This document shows, piece after piece, positions 41,325 through 48,955 of a stretch of DNA of 64,000 nt (position 1 is the stretch's first letter; each line of letters starts with the position of its first letter). Under the pieces are notes generated by a model that saw only the letters and a list, made by a program, of their open reading frames with translations, was not told where the DNA came from and ran no database searches. This stretch comes from Microcella sp. (GTDB taxonomy: Bacteria; Actinomycetota; Actinomycetes; Actinomycetales; Microbacteriaceae): positions 2,356,001 through 2,420,000 of the forward strand of contig NZ_CP075524.1 of the NCBI RefSeq assembly GCF_025808395.1. Reading direction: 5' to 3'. The position numbers and the translations under genes were made by a program.

Positions 41325-42297
41325 AGGCCAGCTCCTTCTTGTTGCCGAAGATACCTTGCGGTCTATATATGACTATCAGCATGATCGCGAGACCGACCAG
41401 GATGAAGCGCAGCTGACCCGCCTGCACGGTCGTCAAGAACGGCAGCCAGCCCACCTCGACCGCGCGAGCGATGAAGCCCGAGAAGAACGACAGCAGCACC
41501 CAGAAGATGACCGAGCCGATGATCGGGCCGAACACCGTCGCCGCACCGCCGAGCAGCAGGATCGCGTAGATGAAGAACGTCAGCGAGGTCTGGTAGTTCG
41601 ACGGAACGACTGCACGAGGCAAGATGAAGATCATGCCGGCGAGCGAACCGAAGACGCCGCCGATCACCAGCGACTGCATCTTGTAGAAGTAGACGTTCTT
41701 GCCGAGCGCGCGCACGGCATCCTCGTCTTCGCGGATGCCCTTGATGACGCGGCCCCAAGGGCTCTTGAACAGTCTCCACGTGATGAACGCGGCGAGCGCC
41801 ACCAGGCCCCAGCCGAAGATGCGCACCCACCAGTCGTACTCGTTGTAGACCCACGGGCCGAAGCCGTAGGTGCCAGGCGGAATCGGGTTCAGCGCGGCGA
41901 AGCCGCCCTTGTAGCCCTGCAGACCGTTCGCCGAGCCGGTGACCGAGACGAAGGTGTTCGTCGTGAACAGCAATCGCACGATCTCGGCCGCCGCGATCGT
42001 CACGATCGCGAGATAGTCGGCCCGTAGCCGCAGCGTCGGTATGCCCAGAATGAGGGCGAAGACGATGGATGCCACGACACCGGTCAAGATCGCGGCCCAG
42101 ACCGGCCATCCGAACGTCAGCGTCGCGATCGCGAAGCCGTAGGCGCCCAGCGCCATGAAGCCCGCCTGCCCGAAGTTCAGCAGGCCGGTGAACCCGAAGT
42201 GGATCGCCAGACCCAGAGCGGCGAGGGCATAGGCGGCCGTGGTCGGAGAGATGATCTCCTGTGCGGCGTTGGAGATGAGAAGAATCCAGTCGATCAT
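41314..42297 (-). CDS. livM: Branched-chain amino acid ABC transporter permease LivM
   Basis: Membrane subunit of 327 residues with about eight to ten hydrophobic segments. Conserved blocks are LGLAIHFGFTGLLNFGQAGF, GIPTLRLRADYLAIVTIAAA and the EAA-like cytoplasmic loop SPWGRVIKGIREDEDAVRAL. The gene starts nine bases after livH and overlaps livG by 11 bases. Confidence 0.93.
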   Translation of the reverse strand: MIDWILLISNAAQEIISPTTAAYALAALGLAIHFGFTGLLNFGQAGFMALGAYGFAIATLTFGWPVWAAILTGVVASIVFALILGIPTLRLRADYLAIVTIAAAEIVRLLFTTNTFVSVTGSANGLQGYKGGFAALNPIPPGTYGFGPWVYNEYDWWVRIFGWGLVALAAFITWRLFKSPWGRVIKGIREDEDAVRALGKNVYFYKMQSLVIGGVFGSLAGMIFILPRAVVPSNYQTSLTFFIYAILLLGGAATVFGPIIGSVIFWVLLSFFSGFIARAVEVGWLPFLTTVQAGQLRFILVGLAIMLIVIYRPQGIFGNKKELAFVK

Positions 42298-42306
42298 GGT
42301 CTGCCC

Positions 42307-43650
42307 CTAGCCGATTCGTTCTTTGCGTCCGAGGATGCCCTGAGGCCGCACGAGCAGCACCAGGATGAGGATCAACAGCGCCCCGACGTACTTCATGTCT
42401 GAGGGGATGATGAGCGTCGACAGCTCGACGAACATTCCGACGATGAGGGCACCGACCAGGGCGCCGAACGCGGTGCCGAGCCCACCGAGCGTGACCGCCG
42501 CGAAGGTCAGCAGCAAGATCTGGAAGCCCATGTCCCAGCTCACCCCGGGCCTGAAGTAGGCCCAGAGGATGCCCGAGAGGCCCGCGAGCGCGCCCGCCAT
42601 GACCCAGACGATGCGGATCACCCGGTCGACGTCGATGCCGCTCGCCGCGGCGAGAGCGGGGTTGTCGCTCACCGCGCGCGTCGCCTTGCCGATGCGCGTG
42701 CGCAGCAAGAAGTAGGCGACGGCGAGCAAGACCACGACGCTCAGCGCCATGCTGCCGATGTCGATCCACGACAGGCCGTAGAAGCCGAGCGACAGGGTCG
42801 TGTCGGTGGCCCGCGGCAACTGCTGAGTGTCGCCGCCGACGAAGATCTGGTAGACGTACCGCACGGCGAGCGAGAGGCCGATCGAGACGATCATCATGGG
42901 GATGAGGCCCACGCCCCTGCGGCGCAGAGGCTTCCACAGCGCGGCATCGTTGAGATAGCCGAGAGCGGCACTGAGCACGAGCGCCATCGGAATCGCCACC
43001 CAGATCGGAATGCCCATGATGGTGCCGAAGAGCAGCGCCATGAGGCCGCCGAACGTGACCAGTTCGGCGTGGGCGAAGTTGCTCAGGCCCGTCGTGCCGA
43101 ACACGAGCGAGAGGCCGATGGCGGCGAGCGCCAGCAGCAGGCCGAAGTTCAACCCGTTGAAGACTCGCTCGATGACCTGGTCGAACAGGCTCGTCGTGTT
43201 GCGCTCGCCCTGGCCGATGAAGAAGTTGGCCACGGCACTGCCCGACTGCCCGACGGTGATGGTGCGCACGTTCGGCTGCTCGAGGTTGTCGTCGATGACC
43301 GCGATGCCCTCGGGCAGCGTCTCTTCGTTGAGCGTGACGGTGTACTCGCCCCGCTCAGGAACCCCGACGACCCAGCGGCCATCGTCAGCCGACACGGCTT
43401 CGACCCTGAACCCGCCGCCCTCGACGACGAGCTGCACTCCGCCGAGCGGTTCGTCGGCGAGCCGCACGATGCCGCTGATGCGGTACTGGTACTCGACGAC
43501 GACGACGGCTTCTTCTTCGTCTCCGACATCTTGCGCGGCCGCCGGAGCGGCGGCGCCCATGGTGAGTGCGGCCACGACAGCGGCGAAGAGCACTGACGCG
43601 AAGCGTCGTCGTGCGTGCCGGGTGTGCGGCCTGCTAGCAGCGTGTGCCAC
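42307..43650 (-). CDS. livH: LivH permease with a secreted N-terminal beta domain
   Basis: Residues from about 160 on form an ordinary LivH (LALAAIGLSLVFGTTGLSNF, RTRIGKATRAVSDNPALAAA). Ahead of it lie a signal peptide (about residues 1-39, ending AAAPAAA), an acidic linker and a domain of some 95 residues (ISGIVRLADEPLGGVQLVVE, DDGRWVVGVPERGEYTVTL) resembling carboxypeptidase-regulatory or Cna-B-type beta sandwiches. The GTG at 43650 follows GGAGGTTTC; an ATG at 43680 lacks a site. The domain should face outside the membrane, perhaps docking the binding lipoprotein or wall. Confidence 0.87.
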   Translation of the reverse strand: MAHAASRPHTRHARRRFASVLFAAVVAALTMGAAAPAAAQDVGDEEEAVVVVEYQYRISGIVRLADEPLGGVQLVVEGGGFRVEAVSADDGRWVVGVPERGEYTVTLNEETLPEGIAVIDDNLEQPNVRTITVGQSGSAVANFFIGQGERNTTSLFDQVIERVFNGLNFGLLLALAAIGLSLVFGTTGLSNFAHAELVTFGGLMALLFGTIMGIPIWVAIPMALVLSAALGYLNDAALWKPLRRRGVGLIPMMIVSIGLSLAVRYVYQIFVGGDTQQLPRATDTTLSLGFYGLSWIDIGSMALSVVVLLAVAYFLLRTRIGKATRAVSDNPALAAASGIDVDRVIRIVWVMAGALAGLSGILWAYFRPGVSWDMGFQILLLTFAAVTLGGLGTAFGALVGALIVGMFVELSTLIIPSDMKYVGALLILILVLLVRPQGILGRKERIG

Positions 43651-43745
43651 GAAACCTCCAGTTGTTTCGGGTCGGGGCATGCGCTGCCCCGCGGGCCAGC
43701 AGGCCCGATTCGTCCACGGTGACGATACGGTCGGATTGTTGCCGA

Positions 43746-43763
43746 GTTGTTTCCAGAAACAAC
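43746..43763. promoter_or_regulatory. Palindrome in the livH-guaB divergent spacer
   Basis: GTTGTTTC-CA-GAAACAAC is a perfect 8-base inverted repeat. It lies in the 258-base region between the divergent livH and guaB genes, about 95 bases upstream of livH. It is likely a protein-binding site; the regulator is unknown. The rest of the spacer has a TAAGAT hexamer at 43815-43820, a weak candidate -10 for guaB. Confidence 0.45.
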
Positions 43764-43908
43764 CGCAACCGCTCAGCCATTATGGTCACGGAATACGTTT
43801 CGACCTAACCCGCTTAAGATGAGACACCGGCATTCAGCGCGGCATCCCGGTTGACGACGCACGAGAAATCGTGCTCACGACCCTGTCACCCACGATGCAA
43901 GGGGACTC

Positions 43909-45411
43909 ATGGACCAGCCAGACCCGTTCGGCTTCGTCGGACTCACCTACGACGACGTGATGCTGCTGCCCGCGCATACCGACGTGATTCCGAGCGAGGC
44001 CGACACCACCTCGCAGCTCACTCGTCGCATCCGCGTGCACGCTCCGCTGATCTCTGCCGCGATGGACACCGTGACCGAAGCACGCATGGCCATCGCCATG
44101 GCGCGTCAAGGCGGGCTGGGCATCCTGCATCGCAATCTGTCGATCGAAGACCAGGCGCAGCAGGTCGACAAGGTGAAGCGGTCAGAGTCGGGAATGATCA
44201 CGAATCCGGTGACCACCACCCCCGATGCGACCGTCGCCGAAGTGGATGCTCTCTGCGCGCAATTCCGCGTGTCTGGCCTGCCCGTGGTCGAAGGAGACGG
44301 CCTGCTCGTCGGCATCATCACCAACCGTGACATGCGATTCGTCTCGCGGTTCGAAGCCGACTCGACCCTCGTGCGCGATGTCATGACTCCGACCCCGCTC
44401 ATCACCGGGCCCGTGGGCATCAGCCAAGACGACGTGCTCGCCATCTTCGCGCAGCACAAGATCGAGAAGCTGCCCCTCGTCGACGACTCGGGGCGCCTGC
44501 ACGGGCTCATCACCGTCAAAGACTTCGACAAGAGCGAGCAGTATCCCAACGCGACGAAAGACGCTGAGGGCCGGCTGCGAGTCGGCGCCGCGATCGGGTT
44601 CTTCGGTGACGCGTGGGATCGCGCCGGTCAGCTGCGCGACGCGGGCATCGACGTCATCGTCGTCGACACGGCCAACGGCGACAGCCGGGGCGTGCTCGAG
44701 ATCATCGCGCGGCTCAAGGCAGACCCTGCCTTCGCGCACATCGATGTCATCGGCGGCAATGTCGCCACTCGCTCGGGCGCCCAGGCGCTCATCGATGCAG
44801 GTGCAGACGCCGTCAAGGTCGGGGTCGGGCCCGGCTCGATCTGCACGACCCGCGTCGTCGCCGGCGTCGGAGTGCCGCAGGTCACCGCCGTCTACGAAGC
44901 ATCACTCGCGGCACGCCCTGCGGGGGTGCCGGTCATCGCCGACGGAGGGCTGCAGTACTCGGGCGACATCGCCAAGGCGCTCGTCGCCGGCGCCGACACC
45001 GTCATGCTCGGGTCGTTGCTCGCCGGCACTGACGAGAGCCCCGGAGACTTGATCTTCGTCAACGGCAAGCAGTTCAAGTCATACCGGGGCATGGGCTCGC
45101 TCGGAGCCCTGCAGACCCGCGGCAAGAAGACCTCATACTCGCGCGACCGCTACTTTCAGGCCGACGTGCCGAGCGACGAGCAGCTCATCGCCGAGGGCAT
45201 CGAGGGCCAGGTGCCTTACCGCGGGCCGGTCGGCTCGGTCGTGTACCAGCTGCTCGGGGGCCTGCGGCAGTCGATGTTCTACACCGGAGGCCGCACGATC
45301 GACGAGCTCAAGCAGCGCGGCAAGTTCGTGCGCATCACGGCGGCGGGGCTCAAAGAGTCGCACCCCCACGACATCCAGATGGTCGTCGAGGCGCCCAACT
45401 ACCGCCGGTAG
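43909..45411 (+). CDS. guaB: IMP dehydrogenase
   Basis: Oxidises IMP to XMP, the committed step to GMP. The 500 residues have the TIM barrel interrupted by two CBS domains (about residues 100-225), the catalytic cysteine in GPGSICTTRVVAGVGVPQ near residue 312 and the flap region RYFQ. CAAGGGGACTC precedes the ATG. guaB3 and guaA, acting in the same pathway, lie 2.4 kb and 6.5 kb downstream. Confidence 0.97.
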   Translation: MDQPDPFGFVGLTYDDVMLLPAHTDVIPSEADTTSQLTRRIRVHAPLISAAMDTVTEARMAIAMARQGGLGILHRNLSIEDQAQQVDKVKRSESGMITNPVTTTPDATVAEVDALCAQFRVSGLPVVEGDGLLVGIITNRDMRFVSRFEADSTLVRDVMTPTPLITGPVGISQDDVLAIFAQHKIEKLPLVDDSGRLHGLITVKDFDKSEQYPNATKDAEGRLRVGAAIGFFGDAWDRAGQLRDAGIDVIVVDTANGDSRGVLEIIARLKADPAFAHIDVIGGNVATRSGAQALIDAGADAVKVGVGPGSICTTRVVAGVGVPQVTAVYEASLAARPAGVPVIADGGLQYSGDIAKALVAGADTVMLGSLLAGTDESPGDLIFVNGKQFKSYRGMGSLGALQTRGKKTSYSRDRYFQADVPSDEQLIAEGIEGQVPYRGPVGSVVYQLLGGLRQSMFYTGGRTIDELKQRGKFVRITAAGLKESHPHDIQMVVEAPNYRR

Positions 45412-45458
45412 GCGCGCGGCCGCTCGGCGCGCTCGGGCAACCCGTCGGGGAACACTGC

Positions 45459-45500
45459 ACCTGTTCCGGCGCAGGTGAGGTGAGCCCGGGCGGGTGCGTC
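45459..45500. repeat. Hairpin repeat, copy 1, upstream of the nuclease-like gene
   Basis: CACCTG-TTCCGGCG-CAGGTG (45459-45478) forms a hairpin and is followed by AGGTGAGCCCGGGCGGGTGCG. A related sequence with the same order of blocks lies at 46599-46640 on the other side of the gene. Stem bases differ between copies but pairing is kept. Confidence 0.55.
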
Positions 45501-45611
45501 GCGCGGGTGCGACGGGTGAGCCGCTCCTTCTCAGGCCGACCGGCCCGAGTGCGTGCCCCCACCTGAGTCGGGTCGCCGCACGACACGGGCGACGTCATCC
45601 ACACTGCGCGG

Positions 45612-46568
45612 ATGAATCCAGCAGTCGCGGCAGCACTCGATCGGCTCGTCGTCGCGCGAGATCATCGGCTCGAGACGAACTCCGGTTCACGGCTCACGCG
45701 CGCGCGGCGTGCCGGCAGGCTGATCTCGCTCGCCCACGGCATCGATGTTCCGGCCGAAGCGGTCACCGGCCTCAGCCGCGCTGATCTGGCGTTGCTGCGA
45801 GCGCTCGCCGTTGCCCGTCACGGCCGTGCCCGTCGTCCGCTCGCTCGCCGCTCAGCGGCGCTCGTCTGGGGCATCCCGCTGCTCGACCCTCCGCCGGCGA
45901 CGGTCGAGGTGCTGGGGTGGAGCCCGGCCGCGACGCGCACCGCGGGCGGCCTGCGGTATTGGGGAACAGCCCATCCGGATGCGCAGCTCGACGAGCGCCA
46001 CTCGGTCGAGATCACGAGCCTCGCTCGAACGCTCGCCGAGCTCGCCGCATCGAGTTCGTTCGCGGCAGGTGTCGTCGCTGTGGACTGGGGAATACGCGCC
46101 CGTGCCAAGCCCGGCGAGCCGAGCGTCACGGTGTCTGAGATCGCCGCAGCCGCTGACGCACTCGGCATGCGCCGAGGACGCGCTCAGGTCGAACGCGTGC
46201 TGCGTTTCGCCGATGGCCGTTCGGAGTCGCCCGGCGAGTCCTGGAGTCGAGTGCTCATTCAGCGGCTGGGGTTCGTTGCGCCTGACCTGCAGGTCGGCGT
46301 TCGGGGGGTCGACGGAGAGCTGTTCCGAGCTGACTTCGGCTGGGATGACGGCCGCATCCTCGGAGAGTTCGACGGACGCGAGAAGTACACCTCCCGCGCG
46401 ATGCGCGGCGACCTCTCAGCATCGGAGGTCGTTGTGGCGGAGAAGCGCCGGGAAGACTCGGTGCGAGCGGCAGGGCGCGGCGTCTGCCGCTGGGATTGGT
46501 CGGATCTGGTGCATCAGCACCGACTCGCGGCCACGCTGACCACCGCGGGCGTGCCCCGCCGACAGTGA
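45612..46568 (+). CDS. AbiEi-like winged-helix protein with PD-(D/E)xK nuclease domain
   Basis: A 318-residue protein. The N-terminal 60 or so residues resemble the AbiEi-antitoxin winged helix (LTRARRAGRLISLAHGI). The C-terminal part has a Vsr/DUF559-like nuclease pattern: E209 (GESWSRVLIQRLGF), D241 (FRADFGW), then E252 and K258 in GEFDGREKY, and a late WDWSDL. Such proteins are common as solitary genes in actinobacteria with no proven function. No AbiEii toxin partner is adjacent. Flanking hairpin repeats and the position between guaB and guaB3 suggest an inserted accessory gene. Confidence 0.65.
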   Translation: MNPAVAAALDRLVVARDHRLETNSGSRLTRARRAGRLISLAHGIDVPAEAVTGLSRADLALLRALAVARHGRARRPLARRSAALVWGIPLLDPPPATVEVLGWSPAATRTAGGLRYWGTAHPDAQLDERHSVEITSLARTLAELAASSSFAAGVVAVDWGIRARAKPGEPSVTVSEIAAAADALGMRRGRAQVERVLRFADGRSESPGESWSRVLIQRLGFVAPDLQVGVRGVDGELFRADFGWDDGRILGEFDGREKYTSRAMRGDLSASEVVVAEKRREDSVRAAGRGVCRWDWSDLVHQHRLAATLTTAGVPRRQ

Positions 46569-46598
46569 CCCGCGCTTCGCCCTTCCTGGAGCAAGCCG

Positions 46599-46640
46599 CC
46601 CGTTCCGGAACGGGTGAGAGGTTCCAGGGCGGGTGCGGGG
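46599..46640. repeat. Hairpin repeat, copy 2, downstream of the nuclease-like gene
   Basis: CCCGTTCCGGAACGGG (46600-46615) is a perfect palindrome followed by TGAGAGGTTCCAGGGCGGG and TGCGGGG. It matches copy 1 at 45459-45500 in block order (TTCCGG core, GGTGAG, GGGCGGGTGCG) with covarying stem bases. Confidence 0.55.
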
Positions 46641-46696
46641 CGGGTGCGGGGTGCTGGTTGCGGGGTGCGGGGCGCGGCGCGGCGCGGGCCGGGCGG
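46625..46696. repeat. G-rich low-complexity tract
   Basis: Repeated GGGTGCGGGGC-type units with many runs of three or four G on the + strand, ending at the oxidoreductase stop. It could form G-quadruplex structures; it may also be simple slippage-derived sequence. Confidence 0.6.
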
Positions 46697-47728
46697 CTAG
46701 GGGGTCGCGGAGGGCGTCGGCACCCGGGCGCCCGACTCGTGCGAGCGGATCACCGCATGGGCGAGCTCAAGCGCCCGGCGACCCGCCGACGCCGGAACGG
46801 GCGGCGGTGAGCCGGCCCGCAACGCCGTGAGCACAGCATCCAGATGCCGGTCGAAGGTGCGCTCGAATGACCGGGCCTCGTCGTCGAAGTAGCCGGGCCG
46901 CCACACGCGCTCGGTCTCGTCGCCGACCGACTGCACGGTCAGCGCTCGCACGGTGTCGTGGATGACCGCGCGGCCCGCAGTGCCGTTGAGCTCGACGCGC
47001 TGGGTGTCGGGGTAGGCGTACGACGAGTCGTACGAGCCGAGCATGGTGCCGACGGCTCCCGAGGCGAACTCAAGGGCGATCGCCACTGTGCTGTACGCGC
47101 CGTAGGTCATCGAGGTCATCTGCGCGGCGACCGAAGCGATGGGCCCGCACAGGTGCTCGAGCATGTCGAAGCCGTGGCACTGTGTCTCGATGAGGTTGGC
47201 GTGCGGCGAGGGTCCGCGGTTGGCCTCGCCGCCGAAGCGCCAAGTGGCGAACACGATTTCGCCGAGCTCTCCGGCCTGCAGAGCCGCCCGCGCGCGCAGC
47301 ACGGGCTCGGCGAAGCGGTGGTTGAAGTTGATGGCGAAGAACGTGTCGCCGGCGGCGTCGAGCAGCGCGTCTGCCTCGTCGAGGTCGAACACGAGCGGCT
47401 TCTCGACGAGCAGCGGCACGCGCGCGCGCAGCAGCTCGAGCGTGGGGGCGAAGTGCTCTTCGTTGGGCAGGCAGACGGTGACGAGGTCGGGATGCTCTGC
47501 CTCGAGCATCCCCGCGATCGAGGTGTAGCCCCGCGTGCCGTAGGCCGTAGCGCGGTCGCGGGTGCGCTCGGTATCGCGACCGACCACCGCCACGAGCTCG
47601 GTGTCGGTGCGCTCGGTGATGACGCGAGCGTGCTGAGCGCCCCAGCCCCCGGTGCCGACGACGGCGACGCGCAGCGGGGCGACGCCGCGGGTGCCCGGTC
47701 GCTCGATGCTGAGTGCGCTGCCCGCCAT
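46697..47728 (-). CDS. Gfo/Idh/MocA-family oxidoreductase
   Basis: NAD(P)-dependent sugar or cyclitol dehydrogenase-like protein of 343 residues. The Rossmann motif VAVVGTGGWGAQHARVI is at about residues 21-37, the catalytic lysine lies in VEKPLVF, and HGFDMLEHLCG provides the family histidine region. The substrate is unknown. It is the only minus-strand gene between guaB and glpD, consistent with insertion. The start at 47728 has moderate support; a start nearer the Rossmann motif is possible. Confidence 0.82.
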   Translation of the reverse strand: MAGSALSIERPGTRGVAPLRVAVVGTGGWGAQHARVITERTDTELVAVVGRDTERTRDRATAYGTRGYTSIAGMLEAEHPDLVTVCLPNEEHFAPTLELLRARVPLLVEKPLVFDLDEADALLDAAGDTFFAINFNHRFAEPVLRARAALQAGELGEIVFATWRFGGEANRGPSPHANLIETQCHGFDMLEHLCGPIASVAAQMTSMTYGAYSTVAIALEFASGAVGTMLGSYDSSYAYPDTQRVELNGTAGRAVIHDTVRALTVQSVGDETERVWRPGYFDDEARSFERTFDRHLDAVLTALRAGSPPPVPASAGRRALELAHAVIRSHESGARVPTPSATP

Positions 47729-47804
47729 GGTGACTCCTTCGTCGGGCGGGCCCGTCGCCCGCTGCTCGCCACGCTACCGGCCGCCCCGCCGATAGAGTGG
47801 AGCC

Positions 47805-48926
47805 GTGATGGAGATCGAGATCGGCCGCGCCAAGCGGGCACGCAGGGCGTACTCGTTCGACGACATCGCGGTGGTGCCCAGCCGCCGCACGCGCGACCCC
47901 GAGGTCGTGTCGCTCAACTGGAGCATCGATGCGCTGACGTTCAGCATCCCGGTCATCGCCGCCCCCATGGATTCTGTCGTGAGCCCCGCGACGGCGATCG
48001 AGATCGGTCGCCTCGGCGGGCTTGGAGTGCTCGATCTCGAGGGGCTCTGGACTCGGTATGAGGATGCTGATGCCCAGCTCGAGCGCATCTGCGAGCTCGA
48101 CGACGCTGGTGCGACGGCCGAGATGCAGCGCATCTACTCCGAACCGATCAAGCCCGAGCTCATCAGCGCGCGACTCGCCGAGATCCGCGCCGCCGGCGTG
48201 CCTGTGGCGGGGGCCTTGAGCCCCCAGCGCACGCATGAGCACCACCAGGCGGTGCTCGATGCGGGCGTCGACCTCTTCGTCATCCGCGGCACGACGGTGA
48301 GCGCCGAGCACGTCAGTCAGAGCGTCGAGCCCCTCAACTTGAAGAAGTTCATCTACGAGCTCGATGTGCCCGTGATCGTCGGCGGTGCCGCGACCTACAC
48401 CGCGGCGCTGCACCTCATGCGCACGGGGGCGGCCGGGGTGCTCGTCGGCTTCGGCGGCGGGGCTGCGAGCACGACGCGGTTGAGCCTGGGCATCCACGCG
48501 CCGATGGCGACGGCGGTGAGCGATGTCGCCGCCGCCCGTCGCGACTACCTCGACGAGTCGGGCGGTCGCTATGTGCACGTGATCGCCGACGGCGGTCTCG
48601 GCACGAGCGGCGACATCGTCAAGGCTGTGGCGATGGGTGCCGACGCGGTCATGCTGGGCACGACGCTGGCGCGGGCGACGGATGCCCCGGGCAAGGGCTG
48701 CCACTGGGGGGCCGAGGCGCACCACCCCGAGCTGCCGCGCGGCCGCAGGGTGAAGGTGGGCCAGTTGGCGCCGCTCGAGCAGGTGCTGTTCGGCCCGAGC
48801 GAGACGGCCGACGGTCAGGTCAATCTCATGGGCGCTCTGCGACGATCGATGGCGACGACCGGGTATTCCGATCTCAAAGAGTTTCAGCGGGTCGACGTGG
48901 TCGTCGCCCCGTACCCCGCCGGCTGA
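47805..48926 (+). CDS. guaB3: GuaB3-family IMP dehydrogenase-like protein
   Basis: A 373-residue TIM-barrel relative of IMP dehydrogenase without CBS domains. It has RAYSFDDIAVVPSRRTRDPE and PVIAAPMDSVVSPATAIEIG at the N-terminus. Where GuaB has the catalytic cysteine (GPGSICTTR) it reads GGGAASTTR, with serine in the aligned place. GuaB3 proteins of some cyanobacteria have been reported to act as GMP reductases; here the function is open. The GTG lies six bases after TAGAGT (47793-47798), a leaderless pattern; an ATG at 47808 is the alternative. Confidence 0.88.
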   Translation: MMEIEIGRAKRARRAYSFDDIAVVPSRRTRDPEVVSLNWSIDALTFSIPVIAAPMDSVVSPATAIEIGRLGGLGVLDLEGLWTRYEDADAQLERICELDDAGATAEMQRIYSEPIKPELISARLAEIRAAGVPVAGALSPQRTHEHHQAVLDAGVDLFVIRGTTVSAEHVSQSVEPLNLKKFIYELDVPVIVGGAATYTAALHLMRTGAAGVLVGFGGGAASTTRLSLGIHAPMATAVSDVAAARRDYLDESGGRYVHVIADGGLGTSGDIVKAVAMGADAVMLGTTLARATDAPGKGCHWGAEAHHPELPRGRRVKVGQLAPLEQVLFGPSETADGQVNLMGALRRSMATTGYSDLKEFQRVDVVVAPYPAG

Positions 48927-48955
48927 CCCTGCCGGGTCTCGACACTGGAGGTTCT

